Of a DNA stretch of 64,000 bases, positions 63,616-64,000 are shown piece after piece (positions within the stretch are counted from its first letter, which is position 1; the number at the start of each line of letters is the position of its first letter). The notes beneath the pieces were generated by a model. The model made no database searches, was not told the origin of the DNA, and saw only the letters and a list, made by a program, of their open reading frames with translations. Source of the DNA: Salipaludibacillus agaradhaerens. GTDB taxonomy: Bacteria; Bacillota; Bacilli; Bacillales; Salisediminibacteriaceae. The stretch is taken from contig NZ_KV917378.1 of the NCBI RefSeq assembly GCF_002019735.1, forward strand, positions 3,002,869-3,066,868. Reading direction: 5' to 3'. Made by a program: the position numbers and the translations under genes.

Positions 63616-64000
63616 ATGTCAATTATAACGTATTGTACGAAATTATGTGAGCAAGCGTGTTGTACGATACCACCGTGTGCGCATGTTTTTGGTTGGTACT
63701 ATCAGTCTGTCATTGAGAGAGAAATTGCCCTCTGCCAAATGAATGTACATGATCGTGTATTGTGCATTGGTGGCGGCGCAACCCCTTTCTCTGCCTGTTT
63801 ATTTGCTGCTAAAACAGGTGCACAGGTGACTGTTATAGATAAAGAACCTTCAGTCATTTCTCAAGCAACTAAGTTTGTAAAGTTAATGCACCTTGAGGAT
63901 CATGTAACAGTTTTACATCAAAATGGCTTAGACGTGTGTCCAACACATTTTTCAGTCATTCATATAGCTATGCAAGTGACACCGCTAGATAGGATAAAGG
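63616..64000 (+). CDS. Cys-rich SAM-methyltransferase-like protein (3' truncated by window end)
   Basis: At least 128 residues; the gene runs off the window. The N-terminus is Cys-rich (C7, C11, C15, C16, C21: 'CTKLCEQACCTIPPC'), possibly a metal or Fe-S site. A Rossmann methyltransferase core follows: 'RVLCIGGGATPFSACLFAAKTGAQ' and 'VTVIDKEPSVISQATKFVKL', reminiscent of nicotianamine-synthase-like enzymes. ATG after GGAGGAGGCTACTAAC, two nt past the feoB stop, so it belongs to the feo operon. Role unknown, probably tied to iron or metallophore chemistry. Confidence 0.65.
   Translation, partial: MSIITYCTKLCEQACCTIPPCAHVFGWYYQSVIEREIALCQMNVHDRVLCIGGGATPFSACLFAAKTGAQVTVIDKEPSVISQATKFVKLMHLEDHVTVLHQNGLDVCPTHFSVIHIAMQVTPLDRIK

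Overview
The window looks like chromosome of a spore-forming, alkaliphilic and probably moderately halophilic Bacillaceae (Salipaludibacillus/Alkalihalobacillus-like). The grounds are two SspH-type spore proteins, a high-alkaline subtilisin, very acidic exported proteins, a T-box ahead of argS, and Fur, PhoP and CcpA-type sites in Bacillus form. Gene order mixes housekeeping islands with repeat-rich intergenic DNA. There is no rRNA, tRNA, CRISPR array, intact transposase or prophage.

Layout: 0-4.5 kb holds the end of a GntP permease, a winged-helix regulator, decayed coding remnants, two repeat families and an SDR. 4.5-9.5 kb holds T-box/argS, a lipoprotein and a secreted protein. 9.5-13.1 kb is a PhnDCEE-type transporter behind two PhoP-box pairs. 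13.2-16.3 kb carries a VanZ protein, an SDR and a CzrA/CzcD zinc pair. 16.5-19.1 kb is a candidate peptide quorum-sensing locus: alkaline protease, PlcR-like regulator and a divergent 37-residue exported peptide gene. 19.2-25.5 kb has a membrane transporter, decayed small ORFs, a tandem family of two-helix membrane proteins and HtpX. 27-33 kb is a maltose block (SIS protein, RpiR-type regulator, malA, malP). 34.5-39 kb is a BCCT transporter, TetR regulator and CocE hydrolase unit. 39.4-44 kb has a Fur-controlled ABC exporter, a SunI/YnzG-like protein and a chemoreceptor. 44.9-49.3 kb is a BceRS-BceAB peptide-detoxification module. 49.5-52.5 kb is a MalS-like exported amylase with two CBM25 modules. 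52.7-54.7 kb is an array of five paralogous small membrane proteins. 55.2-64 kb is an iron block: FecCD/FecE/binding-protein uptake, YcgT-type reductase, FeoA, FeoB and a partial Cys-rich methyltransferase, with two sspH paralogues inside it.

Several parts work together. The exported amylase makes maltodextrins that MalP/MalA could consume, and both have cre-like sites. Fur boxes precede the ABC exporter, the divergent siderophore-uptake/YcgT pair and feoAB. Three interspersed repeat families, called A, B and C here, recur between genes. Every recognised copy lies in the same (+) orientation, and one family forms the end of a coding sequence. The peptide/regulator/protease locus and the same-orientation repeats are the most likely undescribed items. 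All assignments rest on reading the sequence and remembered family features; no database search was run.
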